64,000 nucleotides of DNA from Pampus argenteus. Taxonomy: Eukaryota; Chordata; Actinopteri; Scombriformes; Stromateidae. Position numbers and translations under genes: made by a program. Below the pieces are notes generated by a model. It made no database searches, was not told where the DNA came from, and saw only the letters and a program-made list of their open reading frames with translations. Shown here in pieces: positions 1 to 11,922 of this stretch; the first letter of the stretch is position 1, and each line of letters starts with the position of its first letter. The stretch is taken from assembly GCA_036937835.1 (NCBI GenBank), contig CM072862.1:18134501-18198500 (forward strand). The letters are read 5' to 3'.

Positions 1-2388
1 CTCTAATTACAGCAGACCAACTTCTCTGAACCCACATTAAATGAAAATTGTATCCAGTCACAAACCTTTCTTACTGTTTGACTTGTGGTTGACCAAAGCT
101 GTCATGTCCCAGATGTGGATGCTTACCACCTTTATAAAAAGACTGTCAATACAGCTCGACTTGGCCTCAAGACAAACCCATTGAATAACTTCCAAAGCTG
201 AATTCCACAGCTCACAACCACCATATCAAATCAGTACAGCCATTTGTGACTCTAGTAGATGTCTTGCGGGAGCTTTTTGGCCATAATCTGCAGTTACCAG
301 GATGGATATTGCCACAAGTTGTCACATGCATATGTATATCAAAAAATTATTTTAAAATGGCATGAATCTCGTCTGTAGCTATTGAGTCATTCTTGATGGT
401 TGCCAACAGGTAATGACCAACGTGGCTAATTCAGTAAGGCTTTACTCCTTGAGAACTCACACAACCCAAAACCTGCTGTCCGGGCTGCTAACTGCCTCAT
501 ACAAAACATGGTTTGACAAATCATTCAGGTTTCACAACAATAAGAAGTTCTCCTCCTCTTGCATCTTTCAGCAAATTCGGTACATGTCCCCCAAGGCTTC
601 GATGAGGCTAGAAGAATGTGCTAAATCTCATTGAAGAAAGGCTAAATCCTCTCCTTGTGCAACACCACTCCCACAAGTCTACCATAGTCAATAGCAAGTT
701 CACAGACTGCAGTAAAGGACTATATATATATATATATATATAAACTTGTGACTTAATTTTCTATGTTCATTTTAGCAATAGGGGAAATATGAGGGAAATA
801 GGAGCTTTAGATTGGATTTCACATTAATAGTACTCTTAATCTTGTTCACATTGTAGTCTGCATACTTGATACATATTGACACAAAAAGTGGTCCCTTTTT
901 CCATATTGTTACCACGATTAAGTAACAGTTTATCATAATGTAGATTTTACTTACTAAAATATGAAAAATCTACTACACAAGAAAATGCATACATAAGCAG
1001 AAACATTGTAAACATAATGAATAAACAAATATCTTGAGGCTAAAAGTAAAAAACAACAATGACTAAATCACAATAAATGTTTTAAATCACTCTGTCAGCA
1101 AAATGCAAAACATATGGACTACATGAACTGCAGAAGACGGGTCCACATGTTATTACCACAATAAATGTGCCGAATATGAAGAGGTCATCGGTCACAGACT
1201 ATATCACAGAATATAAACAAACTGCAAAGGACACAGAGAATACCTGTCATCATGTCTGCTGGGTTTTGTTGTGCCTTTGGCTAAAAAGATAATGAATGAA
1301 GGAGAGTTGCGTGACTACGAAGGAGGGAATATTCCTTCCTACTTTCAGATCTAGTATGACGATGCCCTGCCCTTGTTCCTCTCCCTGATCTCGTTTTCTG
1401 TCAACTCTTTCTCTCCCTCTTTGCCCTCAGGGCCCAAGCTCCGGTTCACTGACACTACTGCAGCCCTAGAGCGAAAAAGTCATCCACCAAAGTTCACTGA
1501 GACAAGCCTGCAGATTTGTTCCCAGGAAGAGATTAAACAAACACACATGAACTAAGGGTATATGTCAATCAAAATACCTTTCTTCAAAAACAGATACCCC
1601 AACAACAGACCGACCGTTACAACGATCTGAGATAAGAAATAAGTAGCAGTGTGACTGGGTGGGTTTTGCTTTGTTGTCATAGAAACCATTGTTTTGCCCT
1701 ATTCCTTCCTGCCTTGCATTCCTCCACACAATACGATGAAAAGTAAATTGCCTTTTGACAAAGCAGACCGGAGTGGTGTATGGAAAAGAAGAAGATGAAG
1801 ACTCAGCTGGCTGAAAGATGCATGAGCGTTGAAAAAATACGCCCGCAACGGCCAAGTGGAAGTGCTGGAACCGCTGGAGTGTGTTCATTCGCTGGTCATT
1901 TTGCATTCTCAGGGCTGCATGTTACCTGATATCAGGTAGACAGATTTTATCTCGGACTCCCAGCAGCACTGAGCCAGACAGAGGAGTATTTTAAGAGTGG
2001 AGAAATAACAAACACTCACTAAGATTAGATGTACGCCACTCAACAAAGCCCCAGAGCGGAGATGTGCTTTTGCCACCCTGATAATCCCTTAAAAGCAAAA
2101 ATCCAAACAGGATGTAATATGACTGTAGCTTCAATAGATGCTGTCTCACCTCACCTTTTTAAATTGAGCTTTACCTTTTATAACTCCTCTTGTTCATTTT
2201 ATACTGGTGAGTGATTCTTACCATTACGTAATACTGTACAGCTGAGAAAGAGGACATGGTTTGCTCCTATACTGTGTGTTGCAGTACAAACTCAAATATC
2301 CAGGTGCATATCATAAGGCCAAGCCCTCATGTCAACACTGTACAGAGTAAATACATCATTAACAGGAGAAAAAGGGTTATGTACTCAC
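1..2388 (-). other. lgr4: lgr4 intron 2 (5' part)
   Basis: Non-coding DNA downstream of exon 2. I looked on the minus strand for the next 72-base LRR exon and did not see it, so exon 3 should lie beyond base 1. The stretch contains a (TA)11 run at 721-742. Short open frames such as 413-634 and 1565-1906 have no recognisable domain. Confidence 0.6.
721..742. repeat. (TA)11 microsatellite
   Basis: Uninterrupted TA dinucleotides in lgr4 intron 2. Confidence 0.95.
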
Positions 2389-2460
2389 AGTTCTTCCAGA
2401 TAAGGGAAGTTCTTGAATACATATGCTGGAAGCTCAGTGATGTTATTCATGCTCAGGTCT
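2389..2460 (-). CDS. lgr4: lgr4 coding exon 2: first leucine-rich repeat
   Basis: A 72-base exon, the standard size for a single LRR exon in the LGR4/5/6 family. It reads (L)DLSMNNITELPAYVFKNF then PYLEEL, which follows the LRR consensus and closely matches the first repeat of LGR4. The acceptor is CCACAG just right of 2460 on the plus map. The donor is GTGAGT (plus-strand ACTCAC at 2383-2388). It starts and ends in the same phase, as expected for repeat-unit exons that can be gained or lost without a frameshift. It forms part of the extracellular ligand-binding horseshoe. Intron 1 between it and exon 1 is about 8 kb. No exon 3 was found in 1-2388. Confidence 0.92.
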
Positions 2461-2637
2461 CTGTGGAAATAAAAACAACCAGAAACACAGTTAGAAACTG
2501 TTAGACAGTAAAAGTATCAGTTTACTGATACTTTAAATATTTCTAAGTGAATATAATTGGACAATATATGCATCCGCAAGGTGTGAAGTAAATTTAAATC
2601 ATCAATTTGTCTTATTCCTTAATCATCCTTGCTTGTT

Positions 2638-2900
2638 TGTGGCTGCAACTGATTATTATTTGGATAATTATTAATCTGCTGATTTTTTTTTCTAGATTAA
2701 TAAATTAGTAATAGTGTCACAGTAAAAAAATACATCACAATATCCTATAACACACAGTGATATGCTCAATCCAACAGTCCTAACCCCTAAAATACTATGT
2801 AAAATTTACTATGTAGTAAGATGAAGAAAAGCAGAACATTTGAGAAGCTAGAAACCAGAAAATGTTTGACTTAAATTATTTTCAAAATCAACTATGCAGT
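2638..2900 (+). repeat. teleost repeat with GCTGCAACT...ATTAATCTGC end
   Basis: Contains GGCTGCAACTGATTATTAT, ATTAATCTGCTGATTTT, then AGAAAAGCAG, ACATTTGAGAAGCTAG and CCAGAAAATGTTTG in the order of a very common fish non-autonomous repeat with AATCGATTAAT-type ends. It is heavily decayed and lies in lgr4 intron 1. Confidence 0.7.
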
Positions 2901-3763
2901 TCTAAAATATATATTTAAATACTTGACTATGAATCACTTATGATTTTAATATGTATTATATAAATATTATTTGTACTACTTTTATATTAATTACATTTTA
3001 CTCATTTCTAAAAATGACTTTGCCTGCTTATAAGGCCTTGTTTTGTCAAATAAACTACAGAAAGCATGCAATTGAGACTTGATGATTAGGTTTTTGAATC
3101 TGATTGTAAACTACTAATACAAACATAGAGTGGCTGTGTCACTTATCCCTTATGGCAGTCCTTCTTTGACCGTATCTGCATGAGTTTAACCTCAAAAAGA
3201 GAAAACTAAAGCCTTGAAGAAGCCCGTCTCTTTAGCCCCGGGGATCTTCATTTTGCAAACCGACTTCAAGTAAATATAGGCATGTAGCAGCATGAAAAAT
3301 ATGCACACAGGACTTGATTTGCTTCCCCACCAAAGCTAATATGAAAATATGTGTTTATCATAAAGATTTTTTTAAACACACCAATATATATGCGACTCAT
3401 ACAGAAAATATATTAAAAAGAAGTTCGAGAAGCAGTGCAGTATTTTAACAGACTATTACAAAAAGTAAAGGATTGTCATTGTAAAAAGGTGGACAAAACG
3501 CTCATGTCTCATTAGTACACATTAACCTTGATTCAGACACTAACCTGCTTCAAAGAGAAGCCCCTAGATACCATCCATAAAGAGATGGTACATATCAAGA
3601 CTGAAAAACATCCGGGATTCACAAATGAAGCACCCCCTGCACCCCTCCCTCCCCTTTTACTCTCCAACTGGCCCTATTAAATTTCACTGCCATCTCTCTA
3701 GGACCTTGTGTGTGGGCCCCTGAATCCTACAAGGATCATATTGCCCTTCCTCTGCAGCCCTAG

Positions 3764-3798
3764 CCACACACACACACACACACGCACGCACGCACGCG
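3764..3798. repeat. (CA)n(CGCA)n microsatellite
   Basis: CA units followed by CGCACGCACGCACG, in lgr4 intron 1. Confidence 0.9.
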
Positions 3799-6202
3799 CC
3801 TTAAAAAGGCGGGCCCTGACAGAACCCTCATCATCCCTGCGTCACCCCTATGTCCCATCTCTACTTACCTGCTTATCCAATTACTATATAGACTGTGAAG
3901 CTACAACAACACGTCCATCAACATCCTCCCACACTCGCATTGTTTTTTCCTATGCTGAAAACCTCTCTAGTGGCATTCTGCAACCACTGCTGCCGATCTG
4001 CCACCGCTGGTGGTGAGATGGATACATCCCTAACCACATTTTGAAACATTTGACTAAATCTTCCACAGACTGTTGACTGGTCTGAACCACATGCAGGGCC
4101 TGGGAGTACGGGAAGCCTGCATGACTCTATCACACTTCCTCCCTCCCTCTGTTTCGGGCTGCTTTACTCATCAAGGTCCTGGCCTGTCCCTGCTAAGATA
4201 GATTGAAGAGGACACTAAAAATGCAGCTGTGATAAATAGTGACAAGCCTAAATGCTTCTACAAGCAGGTATCAGTAAATTTCTATCCCATGTGCCAGTTG
4301 GCTTCATTTTAGCAGAAAGGAAGCAGAGAATCTGAGAAAAGTAGCAGACGTGCTTTTCAGAAAAGGAAAATGTGGCTGCAATGGTGAAGCATGAACATAT
4401 TCTAAAAGTCTAAATAAAATCCCCTTATAAATACAGAACACAGTCAAATTTTAACATGCCTGCAGTACATTTCTGATCAATAGTTGTTTTTTTTGTTTTT
4501 TTGGAAGACAGACTCCAAATTTTCACTTGATTTTTGCAGTTCTTTTAGTAAGTAATGGTGTAGCTAAATAAAGTTGCTAAATTTACTAATGAACAAAATG
4601 TTAGGAATCACTAGTGTACTGTAGTGATCATCTACTGATATTATGTTTTAATTAGACTATCAATGTATACTGTAAGTGATGCAATAGTATATGTGTTGTG
4701 CCTTATAAATCTAAAGTACAAATTGGATCTTACAAGGAGCTTAGTTGATACTAAATATTAACACCTACTTACTACGAGTGTAACTGTTGTACAGCCAACT
4801 TGTTGTACAACCAACACCTCACAAAACTTGGTACAGAGCAGTAGGCTTTCACAATTAGGGAAAATAAAACCTAACTTACCCAGACTCTTACACAAGCTAT
4901 TTGCCTGACCAAAACAAACAACCAGGAAAGGACTTTGATTGAGCTAGTAGTCAAGATGCCAGGAGTTGCTGTGACATAACTAGAGTTCATCGGTTCCTAC
5001 GGGACGGTAGGACAATCAAGAAGCACTTTACAAATCAAGCCTTTGTATCAGAGCGGCCAAAACAAACAGACTTCTAACTAAAATCCAACATCAGTCATAA
5101 TGCACAACATCTCACCTGGTGGTAACCATACATGCCATTTGTCCATCTAACACTCTCCTACATCATACTGTAAAAGCATTTTATATACATTAACATGTGA
5201 TTCAGTCCTGTAAAACAAAAAAGAAAATATGTAAAGAGTATTACAATATAGTGATATTGTGTCAAAATTCATTAAATTGTTCAAAGCTATATTAAAAACT
5301 GCAATTGAAGGCACATGTATTACTTGAATCGTTTTAATTTCAGAACATTCTGCTGACTAGTTGGCGTGTATTCTTCGAGTCAAAACGTAGATATGATGTA
5401 ATACCAGATAACAGTGTAAATTTATAATAAAAGAAGAATACAATGTGATGAAGACTTGACATGCTCTAACAACAAACTCCAAGTAAGAACTATGCTGCCC
5501 ATATACACTGATGCAGAATGTGTGGCACAAATATAAGCATCTTCAATATATGACTTTGTCAATACAATCATATTTAGGATACTGTCAATGATGTTTATGA
5601 TTATTTAATGTATAATAGTCAGTTTACTGGTAATGTTGCACAAGGCAGAGCTACTGTTGCCATGGTTACCTGCAGTTTGTGCATCTTGCACACTGATGGT
5701 GGTTAAACAGTTGAGATCAATACTTGACATGTCGTGATACATGATTTTAAATGATCCTCTCCCAGCCAATCAGAAAACAGTGGTATAGATACCAGTCGCT
5801 AGTCACAGAAAAAAAAATACAACTTTACAATTAACATATACAACTTATGCTACTGGAGATCTAATGTACAGAAGGGGGAAAGTTGAAGAAAATGCACAGA
5901 AAATGCATCCTCTCATAGAGACATATATGACAAGCTCTCGTTAAAATCTGCATTTTCACAGCTTGTTTGTAACGTAACGTTGTAACGTTAACCGAGCAGT
6001 TAACAGATCTCTTAGTCAGTCTAGTGGTTCATACTATGTTGGTCTGATGAGATGTGAGGAGCAGCTTCTAGAGTCATTAGCATTTTGTTATTTTTAATTT
6101 CCCTATTTGCTCTTGTGAGAAAGAATGTTTATTTCTCAGAAAAAAGTTGAAGTTGTTTATTTTTTCCAATGTCTTACAGATGTGCAAAGTATTTCTACAT
6201 TC

Positions 6203-6290
6203 GGAGCTGCAACAATTAGTTGATTAGTTGTCTGTTGTTAGTAGTCGTTTTGATGTTTCAATTCTATTCAATAGCATATTTGCCATTTTA
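6203..6290 (+). repeat. partial copy of the GCTGCAACT...GATTAGT repeat
   Basis: GAGCTGCAACAATTAGTTGA followed by TTAGTTGTCTGTTG and AGTCGTTTTGATG. It resembles the end of the same family as 2638-2900 and is short and diverged. Confidence 0.45.
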
Positions 6291-9200
6291 TGAGCATAAC
6301 TGCAACCTATGTATTTGGCTATGAGCTCTGTCAAAACACTTCAGAGTGCACATCATTCAGTACTGTGGTTGATCCAGCGCAGACACTTTTAACTGCAGCT
6401 GCTGTTTTTACTGCACTTTGTTGTTACACTGTCAGTATAGCTCTAATGCTTCCATTAAGTGTGGCTGAACATTTTTAATAAATCTCCACTAATAAGGAAA
6501 CAAAGCTAACGCATAACTATTTTTAATTATACAATTATCTTTTATTAATATTGTAATATTGCCTCTAATAATGACTCTGTTCTGATTTGTCTTCCAAACA
6601 GATTGTGATACTGCACTGAATTCAAAAGTTTAATAAAAAAAAACAGAATTAAATAAAGGCAATTCTATAATAGTGGTATACATCTGACTTCTATTTTCAA
6701 CATTTTTTATAGTACTAGCAGGGGTTTTGCATATCTATATTAGGATTTACATATGTTGGAATGCAAATCATATGTTCACTTCCTTTATTATTTTTTTTCT
6801 TCTGGCTTTATCCGTTTCCACAACAAGTGAAACCAGACTTCCAGGTGTGGAAGAGCTTCCCATGTCTCCCTGTTAATTTAACAATTTACACATTTTTAGA
6901 CATGTAACCGCGTGGCTCTGAGGATGGCAATGTCTAAAATAACTTAAATGGTGGACATAGAAAGAATTATATCTGCTTAACATTAGTATGTCATTTAGTA
7001 GACCTAGCAAAACTCAGTTTTTTTTATCAATATTGGTTTGGTTTGGTTTCTGGAAATCCAGCCCTACAGTCTTTCCAACCAGCATTATATATATTATATA
7101 TACACATACATAACACACATTGGACAACAGTAAATGTATCTGCTAAAAAAGAATAAATTCACCTTTTACCAATAGAACAATGCATCATTATTTCCTCAAA
7201 AATACCCAATAAAATATGTTATTTTATGAAAATCTAATTAGGATTGTTCAATATAGTGTATGCAATGTATAGACAGTTAATTCATACTAAATATGTCCAT
7301 AATTAATCCATTAATTACAAATACCAACAGCAGTTTCACCACAGCAATTCATAAGGGCTACTATATTTCATAGTTCTTTATAGTACACTTTAATGTCAAC
7401 TACCTAAAATTACTAATTTCAAAGCAATCAATCACTGTTTTACCCAGTCACAACACAAAGTAAACTATTAAAATTACCTTGTTGGTGATATTTAACTTTT
7501 GCATACTTGGCACAAAACCTCAGAAAACATACAATCATTAGCAGTTGGAAACTGTGTAACTGGGGAGTAGGAATAGGTGTGCAAGCAGAGGACAGAAATG
7601 GGGAGTCAGAGAGGGGGACAGTGTTAATATTCTCCCATCCACAAGTCATCCTATTTAGGAGCGGGAACCACTGACTGGCTCCTTTCACCTCTGCTGATCA
7701 AGAACAAAAGTATCATTCAGTTAAAAATGGATTGAGGGCACCAATGGTGAAGTCAGTAAGCTCCACCAGTAGAGTGCAAGCCTCCTTTTTCCTTATGCCC
7801 CAACCTTGTTCATTGCTATGAGAGGACACAGCACAACCGGGAGTGAAGTTATAGAAACCCCCTTTTGGTACCTTAATATGCACAAGAGTTCACACAGACA
7901 CTATACCAACACAGGGATAAAAGAAACCTCTGCAGAGATTCTGTGGCAGGTAAACGACATACCTTCAAAAGGAGTGTTTGCTTTGTTACTGGCTAAGGGG
8001 CCTCTGCTTTTCTCTCATATGCTTTCCTGTGACAGCGCTGTTTCCATTACAGATGCCAAAATTTGAGCCCCTGTGGGATGTAGGTAAGAGTCCACTCCAG
8101 TGTTGTCATATGATTTATTGTAAAATGTGCAGTTTTTGTTACCACAAAAAGTTATTTTTAAAGTGAATGCAACACATGAATAAAAAGGTACAAATGTGGC
8201 ATAATTAAATACTAATCCTCGTAATGAAAAATGTCCCTGACATTTGAGGCTTACAAAACATTAACCTTGAATCTGTCTGTTTATTCCATTGTGTGTGTGT
8301 ATCCATGCGTGTTTGTATCTTTAAATGTAGACACCCTCATTTCTATTGGCACAGACTAGACTTGTTTTTTTTCAGCATCTCTCCACACTATCACACTGAT
8401 ACTTAAGACATGATAACTACAGACTAATTCGTTCAAGTTCAGCTCAAACACAGTCATGACAAACTACCCATATGAGATTTTTCCTTTACGTATCAGCACA
8501 CTATTGCGGGTGCATTAGCACTAAGAGAAGGAGCTCTTGCAGCTGCAATATGTCTCACTAATCCATCATGATCCCTAACCCCAGTGCGCCACATACAAAA
8601 GACGGAGGGAGTGGGAGAGGACAACTAAAGTTCAAGAGACCAGGAGAACAAATGAGAGTAAGACAGCGACAGGGACAAACAACCTTTCACATACCTTAAG
8701 AGTCTGAACTGAACATATTAGGTTGTTTAGTATTTGAAACCCGTCACAGAGCATTTAGATAATCGTGAGCACGCACACTGTGAGACAAGAAGATAGCACA
8801 ATCTTGAAAACAAAATATTGTTCCTCATTTTTGACATAAAGTAGACCAGCAGAGTGCCAGTCAGGACTGTGATATCACTTTGTGAAAACATTGTTTCATG
8901 TAGAATCTGAAATGTCAGACTGCCCAGAATAAATTGGGAGTATTTTTCCCCAGAGGAACAAGTATGCTGAGAGTTTCAGCTACAAGCAGCAGGCCTAGTG
9001 TGACATGTCATGACAGACTGGTATATGAATACATTTCCCTTGTTTGCATTATATAACACTTGCCTCTGGTGTAGCAAGGCTTCTTAGGTCTCCAAAAACC
9101 TACACACCTTTAGGTTAGGTGACAGTGAAATACAGGTTATTTTACTTAACCTAAAAAACTCATTTCAAATAGACAGGCGCCTCTGTAAACTCCAACTCAT

Positions 9201-9859
9201 AATTTCTTTCTCTTTGTCTGTTGAGGCAGCGCAGTAATTATAAAAAAGCCACAATAAATTGCCGTTTTCCAAAGCTGATACCAAGGTGGTTACTTTAGTT
9301 TATGATTAACCCAGAGGTTGTGAAACAAACTGAGGTGTTTCTTCATGGAGTATCTGCACCACTGAGTGCCACTGAGCTAACCTGTGATGCCCATTTGCTG
9401 TACTTCTCATTAAAAAAAAATAGCATTTAAAGTATTTAAATATAGTAGTGGTGACAGACTTGTGGCAAGAATGTGATAATAGCACGAGTTTGACTCCTAA
9501 TTATTTTTGTATTACACAATAAACACTGCGAACAAGGCGCTGGTTGAATAAACTCCATGTTGTATTATTTGCTCACACAAATAATGATCCTCGTGAAATG
9601 GAAACAAAGCCTTTTTTAAACATGTCCAGAACTGAAACAATCAGTTAACCGACGTGTAATCTGCAACAATTTAATCTAGTAAATAATATCAAACTTCACT
9701 AGTTCCAGCATCTCAAATATGAGTATTTTGCTTCTTTTCTCTGTGTTATTATACAATTGAAATATCTATAGGACTGGTGAATTTGAAGCCATCACCTTGA
9801 CTCTAGTAACTTGTGTGGGTCATTATGGACGAAATCAAATATGACATTATTGACCGAAT

Positions 9860-10140
9860 ACCTACCTACAATATTGTAGGGATGACTATTGTCGCCTTGA
9901 CAAAGTATTTACACAGTGAGATGTTTGATATAAAAATAATCATCAGCAATGTGGATATAATGACTATGTGGGTACAGGCAACAGTGTGGTAAGTTCAGAA
10001 AATTACATCACTTTATTGTAATGTAGCCTTTAAAAACAGGAAAAGACAAGCCCTGTGTCATATATTACAATATCTAAAAAAAAATCTAAGACGATATGAA
10101 AATATGATATAAAAAAACAGTGCCCAGCCCTATTTCAGTC
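9860..10140 (+). repeat. teleost interspersed repeat ending in AGTGCCCAGCCCTA
   Basis: Low-complexity DNA with ATATTACAATATC, ACGATATGAAAATATGATAT and the ending AGTGCCCAGCCCTA, which is common at the end of a fish non-autonomous element. The left boundary is approximate. Confidence 0.45.
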
Positions 10141-10507
10141 CATAACATATCTAAACGAGCTGATGTAATGTTAATATTGTTTCACTTAAGGATTTAACTT
10201 TTTCCAACAATAAAAAGTCAGGGACAACTTGTCAACTGTATGTGGTTTAAACTGAAATATGTTTTTTTTTTTTTTATAAAAGACCTTGAGAGTTTTGACT
10301 CATCCCAACATCTTCACTGGAGCATTTCCTCTGCTGAGACATTTGTGCAAAGTTTACCCTGAGATGTTGAATGTCCATCACTCACATGTAAACACAACAT
10401 CCCACACGGGGCCCTTCCTGGTGAGACATTTACAAGTGCACAGACATGTTTTGTGTGGTCGTATATCAGTGTGGATGTGTTGTGTTGTGTTTTTTTTTAT
10501 TACTTAC

Positions 10508-10692
10508 AGGTAGTAAGTGAAAGCACTGAGCCCAGTTGGGACGGTGGTCAGTCCTCTCCCGGAGCAGTCTGCACCCCCATCTTCATCGCAGCTGCATGAG
10601 GGCGAACAAACGGCCGGAGTCGACTGTCCTTGACCGGTAGCACCGGGACGAAGGAAACACCACAAACATACCCAAAACAAATCCACACGCAT
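10508..10692 (-). CDS. lgr4: lgr4 coding exon 1: signal peptide and LRR N-terminal cap
   Basis: First coding exon of a leucine-rich-repeat G-protein-coupled receptor. LGR4 binds R-spondins at the plasma membrane and strengthens Wnt signalling. The exon encodes 61 codons plus two bases. Residues 1 to about 22 form a hydrophobic signal peptide (MRVDLFWVCLWCFL start). Cysteines 29, 33, 35 and 43 match the LRRNT cap, and GRGLTTVP and GLSAFT follow as in LGR4. The ATG has an A at -3. The donor GTAAGT sits just after the exon (plus-strand TACTTAC at 10501-10507). The final CT joins the first A of exon 2 as CTA, giving the family sequence YLDLSMNNIT. LGR5 and LGR6 share part of this pattern, but DCSGRGL and the link to mettl15 favour LGR4. 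The remaining exons lie left of the window. Confidence 0.9.
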
Positions 10693-11300
10693 TTTTCTCC
10701 TTACTGGTTCAGGTGAAAGCGAAAAAAAGGAGGGAATGAGGGCTTTGTTTGTTGGTTTTAATCTATTCCGGACGTCGACTTCTCATGTGCCTGGTCGGTT
10801 GAGGCATGAAGAGATGAAGCCTAACCGACGCTTTTTTTTTTTTTTTTTTTTCAAAACGTAATAAAAACACTTCATACAAAACAAACATCCACGTCAAACG
10901 TTTAGCTAGCGTTTAAAACCACAACGTTGTCCTCGAAGACGAGCGGTTTACCTTGATGTGAAACATTTCTCAAAAGCCCTGCTTGTCGTATTAGTCCATG
11001 AAAATAAAGTAGCAGTGCTGGCGACAGCAGCGGTAGCCTACCTTGCGTTTTTTTACGTTTTCGTTGTCCCATTAAATAACCCAAAAAAACCGAGCAGTGC
11101 CTGATAATGCGTCGCTACGAGGCTGATCCGGCGGCAGTGAAATCTTCAGTTGAGTATACCGGACAATCATTTGACGTCCTGGTTTGTTCCCTACAGATCA
11201 CCGTCAGTTTTCAGCCATTCCTCACGTTCCCCTCCTTTGCTCCTGACATCAACAGCATGCTTGTAGCTCGGCAGGCACCCTACCGGACAACCTGCAGCAC
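10693..11300 (-). promoter_or_regulatory. lgr4: lgr4 5' UTR and CpG-rich promoter region
   Basis: Upstream of the lgr4 ATG the base composition changes sharply. CpG dinucleotides are frequent from about 10510 to 11290, in contrast to the CpG-poor surroundings. This is typical of a vertebrate housekeeping or developmental promoter. A long T run at 10831-10850 interrupts it. No clear TATA box was seen on the minus strand. The transcription start and any non-coding 5' exon cannot be fixed from sequence alone. Confidence 0.6.
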
Positions 11301-11877
11301 TGGGCCCGGCCTGTGAAGAAAAAAAACCTGCACCACAGCGTCAGTCTGCCAACCGCTGCACACTCACCAGATACGACTTTCCAAAAGTCAGGTAAAAGCT
11401 GCTCACACAAGGCTGTACAGAGGCAATGGTTGTTTAATTCATCATCTATTTTCCCATATTTCAAAAGTCAGAGTGCATTAACCAAAGTCACTTTTTTATT
11501 TTTAATTGTGCATGTTTGCTGTGTTATTTTGAGCACATGCAGTGACCCCAAACCACTGGGTGCCTACTTCATATGCTTGCTGGGTTGTTTTTTTGTCTTT
11601 TAAGCAGTAAAGGTCACCCCTCATACACATGGCTGGAATAAACAGTTAAAGGGGCAAAACTTTGTTCTTAGGTCCCTTGGGTGACTTTTTACTCCCCTAA
11701 ACATCCCCTCCCCCCTTGTGCTTTGTTTGCACAGAGCTACTCAGAAACAAAAGCAGTAGTACTTCTATGCTGGAATACTAACTGGCTCCAACTTTATTTA
11801 GGAATATGCACCATGTGAGGACAATATTAACTAAAATAAAGTCTGAAAACTAGATTTTGATTTAAAACCAGACATAT

Positions 11878-11880
<3 letters not shown>

Positions 11881-11916
<36 letters not shown>
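11881..11916. repeat. (TA)18 microsatellite
   Basis: Uninterrupted TA dinucleotides. Confidence 0.97.

Positions 11917-11922
<6 letters not shown>

Larger units (their letters stand above)
2461..10507 (-). other. lgr4: lgr4 intron 1
   Basis: About 8 kb between exon 1 and exon 2, bordered by consensus GTAAGT and CACAG sites. It holds interspersed-repeat relics at 2638-2900, 6203-6290 and 9860-10140, a CA/CG microsatellite at 3764-3798, and AT-rich unique sequence. First introns often carry enhancers, but I see no specific element I can defend here. No coding exon on either strand was recognised. Confidence 0.75.

Noticed and set aside
7710..7800. tRNA- or SINE-like look of the AGTAGAGTGCAAGCCTCC segment
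   Set aside because: No B box (GGTTCGA-type) follows and no cloverleaf could be drawn; no tRNA gene supported.
11107..11316. Open frame in the opposite direction from the lgr4 promoter (MRRYEADPAAV...)
   Set aside because: It lies in CpG-rich promoter DNA where stop codons are rarer by composition. There is no known domain and no supporting exon downstream. A divergent non-coding transcript is possible but not shown.
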